This document shows, in pieces, positions 1-7,980 of a DNA stretch of 64,000 bases. The stretch comes from PFJX01 sp031426735 (lineage in GTDB: Bacteria > Pseudomonadota > Gammaproteobacteria > Burkholderiales > Thiobacillaceae). Under the pieces are notes generated by a model, which searched no databases, was not told the origin of the DNA, and saw nothing but the letters and a program-made list of their open reading frames with translations. Each line of letters starts with the position of its first letter. The stretch's first letter is position 1. The stretch lies in contig JASJPK010000022.1 of NCBI GenBank assembly GCA_031426735.1, positions 1 through 64,000 of the forward strand. Reading direction: 5' to 3'. The translations under genes and the position numbers were made by a program.

Positions 1-1576
1 CGACGATGCTTTCCTCCACCACCAGGCGGCCGTGCTCGCCTTCGCTGCGCGCCCGCTCCGCCATCTCGCCGAGACGCTGCGCCTTCTCCAGCGTTTGCGT
101 CGAAGTGGCGCGAATCTGCTCAAGGGTGGTCATGGTCTGGCTGACCGAGGCGGCCTGCTCGCTGGCGCCGGCGGACTGCGCCGCCACCGCGCTTTGCATC
201 TGGGTGACGGTCACGATCAGGGTGGCGCCGCTCTCGCGCACGCGCCCGGCCAGCCCGGCCAGGCCGGCGGCCATGTGGTTGAGGCTGGCGGCCAGCCGGC
301 CGAGGGTGTCGTCGCCTTCCTCCAGGCGTCCGACCAGATCGCCGGCGGCGACGCGCTGCGCGAAGTGCTGGATTTCCTGGCTGTGGCGATCCAGTTCCAC
401 GCTGGTTTCCCGCTCGCGTTTCAATTGCCGGGTTTGCTCGATGACCAGATGCGACAGTTGGCCGCGCAGCGCATCCAGCCCCTGCGCCAGTTCGCCCAGT
501 TCGTCGCGGCTGCGCGGCGGCAGCGAAACGTTGAAGTTGCCGCCGGCGATGCCGTGCATGGCGGTGAGCAGCCAGCGCGAGTTGCCGCTGACATTGCGTG
601 CGACCCGCACGATCAGCCACAGGCTGGGCGGAATCGGCAGCAACGCGAGCAGCACGATCAGGGCCAGGCGGCGGTTGCTCGCGGCGTCGATGGCAGCGGT
701 GAGTTCGGCGAGATGGCGCGCATAGACGGCTTCCACATCGTGCAGACGTTCCATGCGGCAACTGCCGGTGTCGAACCAGGTTTCCGGGCTGGGCCGGGCG
801 CCGGCTTGGGCGGCGCGCAGGGCGCTGCGTAGTTGCGGCAGGGCGCGCACGCATTCGGCCTGGCTGGCGTCGCGCCAGGTGCGGCGCAGCGCTTCCGGCG
901 CCTGCGCCTGGAATTGTTCGAGCAGCAGCGACTGCTGCGCGGCGAGTTCGATCAAGCGGGCCGCCAGGTTGGCGTCGGCCGGCGCGGCCAGAAGACGACC
1001 GCCTTCGGCACGCTCCTGCCCGGCCGCTTCCTTGGCCTGAATCAGCCAGCGGTAAGCGGCGAACTGGCGGCTGACTTCATCGTCGGGCGTGTGCGCGGCG
1101 AGGCCTTCGAGTGCGCCGAGCAGACTGCGGATGGTCAGACTGTAGTTTTCCACGGCGCGCGCCGTGGGCAGGGCCAGTTTGTCCACCTCGCCGCGTAGGC
1201 GGGCGAGTTCGCCGCGGCGTTCGTCGAGCAGGCTGCCGGGCAGGCCCAGGTCGTGTTGCCCGGCGCTGGCTTGATGCGACGCCAGCGCACGCCAGGCGTG
1301 TTCGGTTGCCATGCGCTGGCTGGCCAGTTCCGCTTCGAAGCGGCGCCCCTGGCTGGACAGGAACAGGCTGGTGCGGCCGCGTTCGGCCTGCAATTCGTGC
1401 ACCAGATCGCCAATCGCGATGGACAAGGTGCCGGCGCGCGCCAGTTCAGCCATGCCGGCATGGCGCTGGTTCTCCTGCCACAGCGCGTGGCCGGCGAACA
1501 GGACGAGCGAGAGCAAGGGCAAGACCAGCACGGCGGCCAGTTTGCCGCGCATGGTGAGGTTTTCCACGTGGATCAT
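1..1576 (-). CDS. NIT-domain methyl-accepting chemotaxis protein, 3' end cut by the window edge
   Basis: Membrane chemoreceptor that probably senses nitrate/nitrite or a similar anion and controls the linked CheA. About 525 residues are visible, open to base 1. TM1 is near residues 10-29. A NIT (nitrate/nitrite-sensing) signature, LVHELQAERGRTSLF, lies at 58-72. The helical periplasmic domain ends at TM2 near 302-325, followed by HAMP and then the start of the MCP signalling coiled coil (QSAGASEQAASVSQT near the edge). The ATG at 1576 overlaps the TGA of the upstream receptor as ATGA, which argues for translational coupling. A second in-frame ATG at 1552 follows a GGAAAACC stretch and is a possible alternative. 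Ligand identity is inferred from the domain only. The conserved hairpin tip and any methylation or CheB-related C-terminus lie outside the window. Confidence 0.88.
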   Translation of the reverse strand, partial: MIHVENLTMRGKLAAVLVLPLLSLVLFAGHALWQENQRHAGMAELARAGTLSIAIGDLVHELQAERGRTSLFLSSQGRRFEAELASQRMATEHAWRALASHQASAGQHDLGLPGSLLDERRGELARLRGEVDKLALPTARAVENYSLTIRSLLGALEGLAAHTPDDEVSRQFAAYRWLIQAKEAAGQERAEGGRLLAAPADANLAARLIELAAQQSLLLEQFQAQAPEALRRTWRDASQAECVRALPQLRSALRAAQAGARPSPETWFDTGSCRMERLHDVEAVYARHLAELTAAIDAASNRRLALIVLLALLPIPPSLWLIVRVARNVSGNSRWLLTAMHGIAGGNFNVSLPPRSRDELGELAQGLDALRGQLSHLVIEQTRQLKRERETSVELDRHSQEIQHFAQRVAAGDLVGRLEEGDDTLGRLAASLNHMAAGLAGLAGRVRESGATLIVTVTQMQSAVAAQSAGASEQAASVSQTMTTLEQIRATSTQTLEKAQRLGEMAERARSEGEHGRLVVEESIV

Positions 1577-3564
1577 GGTAGGAGGCCCGCTTGCGGGCCG
1601 ATTGGTTGGGTTGTTCGGCCCGCAAGCGGGCCTCCTACGCTCCGACTCGTCTCCATCGTGCGCGATTTGGTTTCGATGACGTCGAGCAGTTCGACGATGC
1701 GGCCGGACAGACTGCGCACCCGGTTCATCACCTGTGCGGCGTTGGGTTGGCGGCCGCTGTTCTGTTGTTGCACCACGTCGTGGATCAGTTCGTGCAGTTC
1801 GCGGTGCGGTGCGTCCAGCGCCAGCATTTCCGGGATGTGGCCATAGCGTTGCAGGCCTTCGCTGTCGTACCAGCGCCCCAGCTGGCAGTGATGATGCGAT
1901 ACCGCCTCTTCTTCGGCGAAGCTCTCGCGCCCGGCCAGGAAGGATTCCAGCTTGACCACCCAGGTGCGGTGCAGCGTACGCGCGCGGTCGAAGTCGAAAC
2001 GGGCGCCGCCGACCTGGAAAAGCCGCACCATGTTCTGCAACAGGGCGGCGTAGTCGGTGAGCTGATTGGCGGCGGCCTCGGTCTGGTGCGTGGCGGCGAC
2101 GAACTGGCTGGTGACCTGGCTGATGTCGCCCATGGCGATGCGGATCTGGTCGATGCCGGCAGCTTCCTGGCGTACGGCGGCGACGATCTGCTGGCTGGCC
2201 ATGGCGGTGTCGTGGATCACCCGGTTGAGGCTGTGCAGCGTCTCGCCGGCGCGGTCGGCCAGGCTGGCGCCACGATCGGCGCCCTCGTTGCCTTCCTCCA
2301 CGGCGCGCACTGCGCGTGCGGCGGCGTTGCGGATTTCCGCCAGGATGTTCTGCACTTGCGTGGTGGCCTGGCGCGATTGCTCGGCCATGTCGCGCACTTC
2401 TTCCGCCACCACGGCGAAACCGCGTCCGGCGTCACCGGCCTTGGCCGCTTCGATCGAGGCGTTGAGCGCCAGCATCTTCGATTGCGAGGCGAGTTCGCCG
2501 ACCGCGTTGGTGATGTCGCCGATCTGCTGCAGGCGCTCGTTGAGCACGCCGATGTGGCCGGCGATGGCTTCGACCTGGCCGCGCGTGTGACGCATGGCGG
2601 TCACCGCCGCCTCCACCGCGCTGAGGCCCTGGTCGCCCTCGACCCGGGCGCGGTCGGCCACTTCCTTGAGCGCGCTGGCTTTCTCCAGGGTCTGCTGCGA
2701 GGTGGCCTTGATCTGTTCCAGCGTGGCGGTGGTTTCGTTGACCGAGGCGGCCTGCTGGGCGGCGCCGCTGGACTGGGCGCCGATCGAGGCACGTACCTGT
2801 TCAACGCTGACCAGCATGGCGTTGCTCGACTCGGCCACCTCGCTGGTCATTTCGGCGAGACGGTCGGTCATCTTGTTGAGGTTGCCGCCGAGGCGGGCAA
2901 GATCGTCGTCGCCGCCGGCTTCGACGCGCGCCGTCAGGTCGCCATGCGCGACGCGGTCGATCAGGCTGTTGTAGGCGGCCAGGCGCTGTTCCAGTTCGTC
3001 CTTCGACAGGCTGACTACCTTGAGTTCATTGGTCAGGCTGTGGATGTAGGTATCGATGGCGAGCTGGGCATCCAGCGACAGCACCTTGTCCAGCGCCAGC
3101 ACAGCCTGCATGGCGCGGCTGCGTTGCCAGCGCCAGTGCTTGAAGATGATCGGCGCGAGCAACTGCATGTAGATCGAGTAGCTGCCCAGGTACCAGCGCG
3201 GTGTCAGGCCGATCTTGTGATGGATCACGCCGATGCGCAGGCGTCGTTCGAAGTATTCCGGCCCCAGATCGCCCTTGAACAGTTCCAGCAGGTAGGCGCG
3301 CTGAGTGCGCTTCAGGCGTTCGACGTTGGAGCCGACGCCCAGGATCAGTTGTTCCAGTTCCGGATAGTGCTGCACGTTGACGTAAAAGCCGTCGACCACC
3401 GCGTCGGCATGGCGCTCGATCAGCGGCGCCAGTTCCACCAGAACCGTCAGGTCCGCTTCGGTCAGGCCGATGAACGCCTTGTGCCGTGCCTGCTGCGCCG
3501 GGTCCATGCCCATGCGTTCGCACAGGTTGGCGTTGGCGGTGTCGCTGAGAAATTTTTCGATCAT
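1573..3564 (-). CDS. Soluble globin-coupled chemoreceptor with C-terminal CZB zinc-binding domain
   Basis: Cytoplasmic receptor of 663 residues without a membrane segment. Residues 1-170 form a globin-coupled-sensor domain; the HHKIGL motif puts the likely haem-ligating proximal histidine at H115. A linker with HAMP-like character (about 185-245) leads to a full MCP signalling hairpin (about 245-510). Residues 525-625 are a chemoreceptor zinc-binding (CZB) domain with H559-C560 in the HCQLGRWY motif and further conserved histidines on both sides. The family knowledge is that GCS proteins read O2/CO/NO through haem and CZB reads zinc or cysteine oxidation; using both here is inference. AAGGGGT seven bases before the ATG supports the start. 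The last ~21 codons are made by a REP-like palindrome, so the true ancestral C-terminus was probably near residue 642. Confidence 0.93.
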   Translation of the reverse strand: MIEKFLSDTANANLCERMGMDPAQQARHKAFIGLTEADLTVLVELAPLIERHADAVVDGFYVNVQHYPELEQLILGVGSNVERLKRTQRAYLLELFKGDLGPEYFERRLRIGVIHHKIGLTPRWYLGSYSIYMQLLAPIIFKHWRWQRSRAMQAVLALDKVLSLDAQLAIDTYIHSLTNELKVVSLSKDELEQRLAAYNSLIDRVAHGDLTARVEAGGDDDLARLGGNLNKMTDRLAEMTSEVAESSNAMLVSVEQVRASIGAQSSGAAQQAASVNETTATLEQIKATSQQTLEKASALKEVADRARVEGDQGLSAVEAAVTAMRHTRGQVEAIAGHIGVLNERLQQIGDITNAVGELASQSKMLALNASIEAAKAGDAGRGFAVVAEEVRDMAEQSRQATTQVQNILAEIRNAAARAVRAVEEGNEGADRGASLADRAGETLHSLNRVIHDTAMASQQIVAAVRQEAAGIDQIRIAMGDISQVTSQFVAATHQTEAAANQLTDYAALLQNMVRLFQVGGARFDFDRARTLHRTWVVKLESFLAGRESFAEEEAVSHHHCQLGRWYDSEGLQRYGHIPEMLALDAPHRELHELIHDVVQQQNSGRQPNAAQVMNRVRSLSGRIVELLDVIETKSRTMETSRSVGGPLAGRTTQPIGPQAGLLP
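1578..1638. repeat. REP-like inverted pair (24-bp arms) inside the 3' end of the globin receptor gene
   Basis: A perfect inverted repeat: left arm 1578-1601 starts GTAGGAGGCCCGCTTG, right arm 1615-1638 is its exact reverse complement, loop of 13 bases. It is transcribed with the operon and would form a very stable hairpin between two receptor genes, but it also lies in frame in the upstream gene. Confidence 0.95.
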
Positions 3565-3583
3565 TCAATTACCCCTTGGGAGC

Positions 3584-3651
3584 GCGGGCGTCCCGCCCGC
3601 TTAGTCCATTCGTTCCGTCCCCGCCTGGCAGGCGGACGCCGGCGCGCCGGC
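3584..3651. repeat. Cluster of three short palindromes between receptor and HD-GYP regulator genes
   Basis: Three consecutive palindromes: GCGGGCG/CGCCCGC (3584-3600), CCGCCT/AGGCGG (3621-3635) and GCCGGCGCGCCGGC (3638-3651). They fill the only sizeable gap of the chemosensory operon. They probably act as REP-type mRNA stabilisers or are remnants of them; there is no T-run, so I do not call a terminator. Confidence 0.7.
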
Positions 3652-3652
3652 T

Positions 3653-4732
3653 TCATCTCCGGTCGCGCCACTCCAGCACGTCGCCGCTGATATTGTGGAA
3701 CAGATCGGCATCGCGGCCGCGCACGGCGTCGGCGGGGATGTCCAGGCGGTCGGGGTCGCTTTCCAGGATGTTCAGGAAGACGTCGACGATGTCTGGATCC
3801 CAGAAGCCGCGCGTTGTTTCTTCGCGCAGGATGCGAGCGACTTCGTCGCGCGGCAGGGAGGGTTTGTAAGGGCGTTGATTGCACAGCGCGTCGTACACGT
3901 CGACTACCTGGAAGACGCGCGCCAACAGCGGGATCTCGTTGCCGGCGAGGCCGGAGGGATAGCCGCTGCCGTTCCACTTTTCATGGTGATAGCGAATGAT
4001 GTCGACGGTGCGGCGCATGGTGCGCAGCGCGCTGCACAGGTAGGCGCCGGTGGTCGGGTGCTGGCGAATGATGGCCCATTCTTCGTCGCTGAGTTTGTCC
4101 TTCTTGAGCAGGACGGCGTCGGGAATGGCGACCTTGCCGATGTCGTGCAGGATGCCGCCGCGGCGCAGCGCTTCCAGGTCGTCGTAGGGCAGGCCCATCG
4201 CTTCGCCCAGCACGACGGACAGGTGCGACAGGCGGTCGCAATGGTCGCCGGTGGTGCCGTCCTTGGCTTCGACCACGCGCGCCAGGGCGAACAGCACCGA
4301 TTCAGTGTCGTCGAGGCGGTCGGTCAGGCGCTTCTTGTCGACCGCGGCACGTACCCGCGCGGTCAGTTCGACCGCGTTGAACGGCTTCGTGATGTAGTCG
4401 GTGGCGCCCACTTCCATGCCGTGCACGACATCGTCCGGACTGCCCAGGGAAGTCAGCATGATGATCGGCAGCAGGCGGTATTCCTCCTGCGCGCGCAACC
4501 TTCGGCAGACTTCGATGCCGTCGAGGTCGGGCATCATCACGTCGAGCAACACCACGTCGGGACGCAGGCTGGAAATACGCGCCAGGGCGGTGGCGCCGGA
4601 GTCCGCTTCGAGGACTTCGAATTCCTGCGCATTCAACACCGCGCGGATCAGGGCACGGTTGGTGGCCATGTCATCCACCACCAGAATGCGGGCGATGCCG
4701 CCGTTGGCGTGCGTGATGTGCATTGAGTTCAT
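3653..4732 (-). CDS. Response regulator with receiver and HD-GYP c-di-GMP phosphodiesterase domains (RpfG type)
   Basis: 359 residues. The receiver domain (about 13-130) has acidic pocket D20/D21, phospho-acceptor D64 in LLDVMMPD and K116 in the TKPF motif. The HD-GYP output domain (about 145-340) keeps HD at 196-197 (HDIGK), HP near 225, HH at 249-250 and the GSGYP signature ending at P259, so it looks catalytically complete for hydrolysis of cyclic di-GMP. It sits between a cheW gene and two receptors, so it is the likely output of this chemosensory array, phosphorylated by a CheA encoded beyond the left edge. The ATG follows GAGGAG and overlaps the TGA of the upstream cheW as ATGA. Confidence 0.95.
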   Translation of the reverse strand: MNSMHITHANGGIARILVVDDMATNRALIRAVLNAQEFEVLEADSGATALARISSLRPDVVLLDVMMPDLDGIEVCRRLRAQEEYRLLPIIMLTSLGSPDDVVHGMEVGATDYITKPFNAVELTARVRAAVDKKRLTDRLDDTESVLFALARVVEAKDGTTGDHCDRLSHLSVVLGEAMGLPYDDLEALRRGGILHDIGKVAIPDAVLLKKDKLSDEEWAIIRQHPTTGAYLCSALRTMRRTVDIIRYHHEKWNGSGYPSGLAGNEIPLLARVFQVVDVYDALCNQRPYKPSLPRDEVARILREETTRGFWDPDIVDVFLNILESDPDRLDIPADAVRGRDADLFHNISGDVLEWRDRR

Positions 4733-5274
4733 CCTTGCTCCTCTATTTTGATGCGCGGATCGCCTAGCAGGGCGTCCAGGTCCAGCATGGTCAGTTGTCC
4801 GGCGTGGATGCCGCTGGACCAGTGTTCTTCCCCGGCAGCGGCGCCGGGCATGATGGGGCCGAGCGCTTCGGCGCGATAGCGGTCGTTGCCGATCACCTCG
4901 GCGACGCGCAGGCCGACGCTGTAGCCGGCGGCGCTGACCATGACCAAGCGGGTTTCGGCGTCATCCTCGCCGCTTTCGATGTGCAGCAGGTGGGCCAGAT
5001 CGAGCACGGCAAGCAGTTTGCCGCGTCGCGCCATGACGCCGAGAACGAAGGCGGGCGTGCCGGGTACCGGCGTGACGCCGAACGGCCGCACGATCTCGTC
5101 GAGCCAGCGGTAAGGGATGCCGTAGTGTTCCCGCGCGCCCAGCCGCACGGCGAGAAACAGGTCACCGCGCGGCGCCTGCCGGGTCGGTTCGTTTTCGCAG
5201 GCCAGGCGTACCGCGCGACGGTGCAGGATGGCACGGTCGTGGGCGCTGGACAGGGCAGGCACGTTCTCGCTCAT
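4729..5274 (-). CDS. CheW-family coupling protein (second copy, WspD-like position)
   Basis: 181-residue protein with one CheW (SH3-like) domain from about residue 38 onwards, recognisable from YGIPYRWLDEIVRP, LGVMARRGKLLAVLDLAHLL and GLRVAEVIG. CheW proteins bridge receptors and CheA. The 37-residue N-terminal extension is not recognised. Its position directly after a CheR-TPR gene matches wspD of Wsp-type systems. The start ATG overlaps the cheR stop (ATGA), and the stop overlaps the next start, so it is translated within a coupled operon. Confidence 0.9.
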   Translation of the reverse strand: MSENVPALSSAHDRAILHRRAVRLACENEPTRQAPRGDLFLAVRLGAREHYGIPYRWLDEIVRPFGVTPVPGTPAFVLGVMARRGKLLAVLDLAHLLHIESGEDDAETRLVMVSAAGYSVGLRVAEVIGNDRYRAEALGPIMPGAAAGEEHWSSGIHAGQLTMLDLDALLGDPRIKIEEQG

Positions 5275-6770
5275 CGTCGGTCGCCGCTATCGGATTCGTA
5301 GATGCGCAGTTCGTGGCGCAGGATGGCTGCCATGCGCTCGTGGTCGCGTCCGGCGGCATCGTGCAGACGGCGATCCGGGCGGGCGCTTTCGGCAATGGCC
5401 AGGGCGTTCTGCATCGACTTGATACCGCTTTGGCGGGCGCCGCGCCGTATCTGCAACAGGCCGAGCTGGTAATGCGCTTCGACAAAGCGACGGTCCAGAT
5501 AGAGCGTGCGGCGCAGGGCTTCCTCGGCTGCGGGCATGCGGTGCAGTTCGAGCAGGATCAGGGCGTGCAGGAAATGGCTGTGCTTGTCGCCGGCGTCGAG
5601 CGCCAGGGTGGCATCGCACGCTTCCAGCGCTTCGCGCGAGCGCCCCAGGTTGGCCAGCGCCTTGGCGCGGAATTGCCAGAGCAAGGCGTTGTCCTCGCCG
5701 TTCACCTGGCGCGCCGTGACCGCCGCCAGCGCTTCGCCCCAGGCTTCGCGCCCGAGCAGGCTGATGATCTCGCTGTGGCTCGTCTCCGGCGGTGCGGCGG
5801 CGGCCGCCGGTGGCGGCACAGGTTGCTTGGGCAACGACCGAAGGGGACCTGCGCTTGGCGCCGGCGTGGCGGTTGCCGGGGTGGCCCTCTCCGGGCTGGC
5901 GATTTCCGGCGCCGGATCGAGCCGCTGCAGGTAGAAGGCGTTGTCCAGGTTGTGCAGGCTGAAACCGTCCAGCGTGGCGCTGTCGATCAGGTCGGAGGCG
6001 CCCAGTAGCAAGTTGCCGCCGGGCGTCAGGCAGGCGCGGAACTTGCGCATCACGTCGGCGACGATGGCCGGGTCGAAATAGATGAATACGTTGCGGCAGA
6101 AGATCAGGTCGAGCGCGGTGGTCTCGCTCAGCATGGACGGGAAGCTGTCTTCGCGCAGGTTCAGGTAGGCGAAGCGGACATGCGCACGAAAGTCGGCCGA
6201 GATCGACCAGGTGTGGTCTCTTTCGCGCCGGAAATGGCGTTGTCGCGCCACCTCCGGCGTGGCGCGCAGCGACCATTCGCTGTAACGCCCGCGCAGCGCA
6301 CGGGCGAGGGCGGCGGCATTGAGGTCGGTGCCGAGCAGATGCAGGTTCCAGCGCTCCAGATCGGGCAGCAGTTCCGCCAGCAGCATGGCCACGCTGTACA
6401 ACTCCTGGCCGTCGGAACAGCCCGCGCTCCAGATGCGCAGGGACAGGTTGTTTTCTTCGCGGCGGCGTGCGATCAGGCGCGGCAGACAGTGTTCGCGCAG
6501 CCAGGCCATCTGCGCCTGGTCGCGGAAGAAATAGCTTTCGCCGACGGTGATGCCGGCGATCAGGTGTTCATGTTCCGGCGAACTCGCCCGCGCGGCGCGC
6601 AACGCGGTGAGGTAGCCCGTTTCTTCGGCATGGCCGAAGCGGGCGATGCCCTCGGTCACGGTGCGGCGCAAGGTGTCCATTTGATGATCGAGGATGCGAA
6701 TGCCGGTGCGCTCGCGCACCAGCAGGCAGATCTGTTCCTCGATGACCGGATGTACCGCGGGTGCCGACAT
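5271..6770 (-). CDS. CheR-type chemoreceptor methyltransferase with C-terminal TPR repeats (WspC-like)
   Basis: 499 residues. The N-terminal helical CheR domain is followed by the SAM-binding fold with SAGCSDGQELYSVAMLL (the usual SAGCSTGEEPYS in variant form) and CRNVFIYFD. A Pro/Ala-rich linker leads to three or so TPR units in the last 130 residues. It would methylate glutamates of the receptors encoded downstream. CheR fused to TPR is the hallmark of Wsp-like alternative chemosensory systems rather than the classical flagellar set. I start at 6770 because GGAGGTG lies seven bases upstream and the ATG shares a base with the preceding TGA (TGATG). A longer frame to 6827 lacks such a site. 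Confidence 0.92.
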   Translation of the reverse strand: MSAPAVHPVIEEQICLLVRERTGIRILDHQMDTLRRTVTEGIARFGHAEETGYLTALRAARASSPEHEHLIAGITVGESYFFRDQAQMAWLREHCLPRLIARRREENNLSLRIWSAGCSDGQELYSVAMLLAELLPDLERWNLHLLGTDLNAAALARALRGRYSEWSLRATPEVARQRHFRRERDHTWSISADFRAHVRFAYLNLREDSFPSMLSETTALDLIFCRNVFIYFDPAIVADVMRKFRACLTPGGNLLLGASDLIDSATLDGFSLHNLDNAFYLQRLDPAPEIASPERATPATATPAPSAGPLRSLPKQPVPPPAAAAAPPETSHSEIISLLGREAWGEALAAVTARQVNGEDNALLWQFRAKALANLGRSREALEACDATLALDAGDKHSHFLHALILLELHRMPAAEEALRRTLYLDRRFVEAHYQLGLLQIRRGARQSGIKSMQNALAIAESARPDRRLHDAAGRDHERMAAILRHELRIYESDSGDRR

Positions 6771-7318
6771 CAATCCACCTCCGCCCGCAGCGAACGAAGT
6801 GAGCGCGGGGACTCGACTTCCCGGCATAGCGCGAGGAGTTCCTCGTTGAGCGCGAGCGGTTGCGACAGGCCGGACAGATCGACATCCAGAATGCGCAAGG
6901 CGTCGAGCAACAGGGTGGTGCTGTCGTCGTGGGTCACCGCCGAGAGCACCGGCGGCAGGCCATCGCGGAACAAGGCATCGCCGCGCAGCGCCGTGCGCGG
7001 CACCGCCCGCACGCCTTGCACTTCGTCGACCAGCAGGCCGGCGCGCAGCGTACCGATGGTCGCAAGTACGACCGGGGTATCGAGCGGGTAGTGCGCCACA
7101 GCGGGCAGATTGAGCCGCCGCGCCAGATCGAGCAGCGGCACCGCCTCACCGCGCAGATTCATCACGCCGACCAGGTAGTCGGGCCCTTCCGGCACGGGTT
7201 GCACCTGCATCAGCGGCAGCAGGCGTTCCACATCGCCGAGACGCAGGCAAAAACGATGCCCCGCTACCACCATATAGAGGAGGCGCTGCAAGGAGTCGTT
7301 GTGCGCTGCTGCGTTCAC
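6770..7318 (-). CDS. CheW-family coupling protein (first copy, WspB-like position)
   Basis: 182 residues with a single CheW domain: FCLRLGDVERLLPL, the LVGVMNLRGEAVPLLDLARRL core and GLLVDEVQGV are typical. First gene of the minus-strand chemosensory operon, about 20-30 bases downstream of the sigma-28 promoter at 7350-7376. The start is a GTG with no strong Shine-Dalgarno sequence. The order cheW-cheR/TPR-cheW is that of wspB-C-D. Confidence 0.88.
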   Translation of the reverse strand: MNAAAHNDSLQRLLYMVVAGHRFCLRLGDVERLLPLMQVQPVPEGPDYLVGVMNLRGEAVPLLDLARRLNLPAVAHYPLDTPVVLATIGTLRAGLLVDEVQGVRAVPRTALRGDALFRDGLPPVLSAVTHDDSTTLLLDALRILDVDLSGLSQPLALNEELLALCREVESPRSLRSLRAEVD

Positions 7319-7349
7319 TGTCGGGAATGCCCTGGAAAAAGCTCATCTG

Positions 7350-7376
7350 TTAACGGCAGGCAGCGGGGGAACTTTA
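7350..7376 (-). promoter_or_regulatory. Sigma-28 (FliA) promoter for the chemosensory operon
   Basis: On the minus strand the sequence is TAAAGTTC, 11 bases, GCCGTTAA. The FliA consensus is TAAAGTTT-N11-GCCGATAA, so 14 of 16 positions agree with exact spacing. The predicted start of transcription is about 20 bases upstream of the GTG of cheW. This ties the Wsp-like operon to the late flagellar regulon. Confidence 0.8.
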
Positions 7377-7413
7377 GGCGGTGCGTCGTTCCTTCTGGGG
7401 GCTGCTCATGTGC

Positions 7414-7905
7414 TTATGCGTTCTCGTCGATATGCGGTTTGCGCATGCCGTCGAAGATTAGCATGGACGCGCCAAGGGTTATTGCCGCATCGGCGACGTT
7501 GAACGCCGGCCAGTGCCAGGCGCCGACGTAGACATCGAGGAAGTCGATGACATGACCGTACGAAATTCGGTCGAACACGTTGCCGATGGCGCCGCCCAGG
7601 ATCAGCGCCAATGCGGCGCTGAACACGCGGCGGCCGGCCGTCTTGCGCAACAGATACAGGATGATGCCGGAGGCGAGCAGCGCCACGCCGACGAAGAAGC
7701 CGCGCTGCCAGCCGGGTTGGTCGGCGAACAGGCTGAACGCGGCGCCGGTGTTGTGGACATGGACCAGGTTGAAGAAGCCGGTGACGGCAATGACATCGAC
7801 ATAGGGCGTAAGCCGGTTGATCACGACCAGTTTGGTGAGCTGGTCGAGCAGCAGCACCAGGGCGGCGAGCCAGATCCAACGCTGGCCGGAGCTTGCTGCG
7901 GTCAT
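7414..7905 (-). CDS. lspA: Prolipoprotein signal peptidase (signal peptidase II)
   Basis: Inner-membrane aspartyl peptidase that removes signal peptides from lipidated prolipoproteins. 163 residues with four hydrophobic segments. The catalytic aspartates are in GNVFDRISYGHVIDF and FNVADAAI, in the conserved spacing. I choose the ATG at 7905 (MTAASSG), which has GGAG at a suitable distance. A longer frame to 7977 would translate a REP-like palindrome and is unlikely. It lies directly downstream of ileS, the standard proteobacterial pair ileS-lspA. Confidence 0.96.
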   Translation of the reverse strand: MTAASSGQRWIWLAALVLLLDQLTKLVVINRLTPYVDVIAVTGFFNLVHVHNTGAAFSLFADQPGWQRGFFVGVALLASGIILYLLRKTAGRRVFSAALALILGGAIGNVFDRISYGHVIDFLDVYVGAWHWPAFNVADAAITLGASMLIFDGMRKPHIDENA

Positions 7906-7923
7906 CGATACGCTCCATCGTCC

Positions 7924-7972
7924 GTAGGGTGCGCCATGCGCACCGGGTTGGGTTGGTGCGCATGGCGCACCC
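7924..7972. repeat. REP-like inverted pair between ileS and lspA
   Basis: Arms 7927-7944 (GGGTGCGCCATGCGCACC) and 7955-7972 are exact reverse complements with a 10-base loop. The left side begins GTAGG at 7924. It lies in the transcribed spacer of the ileS-lspA operon. Confidence 0.93.
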
Positions 7973-7980
7973 TGCACGGT

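Noticed and set aside
1591..3690. Plus-strand frame of about 700 codons
   Set aside because: Antisense to the globin receptor, which has clear domains; no ribosome site or recognisable motif on the plus strand.
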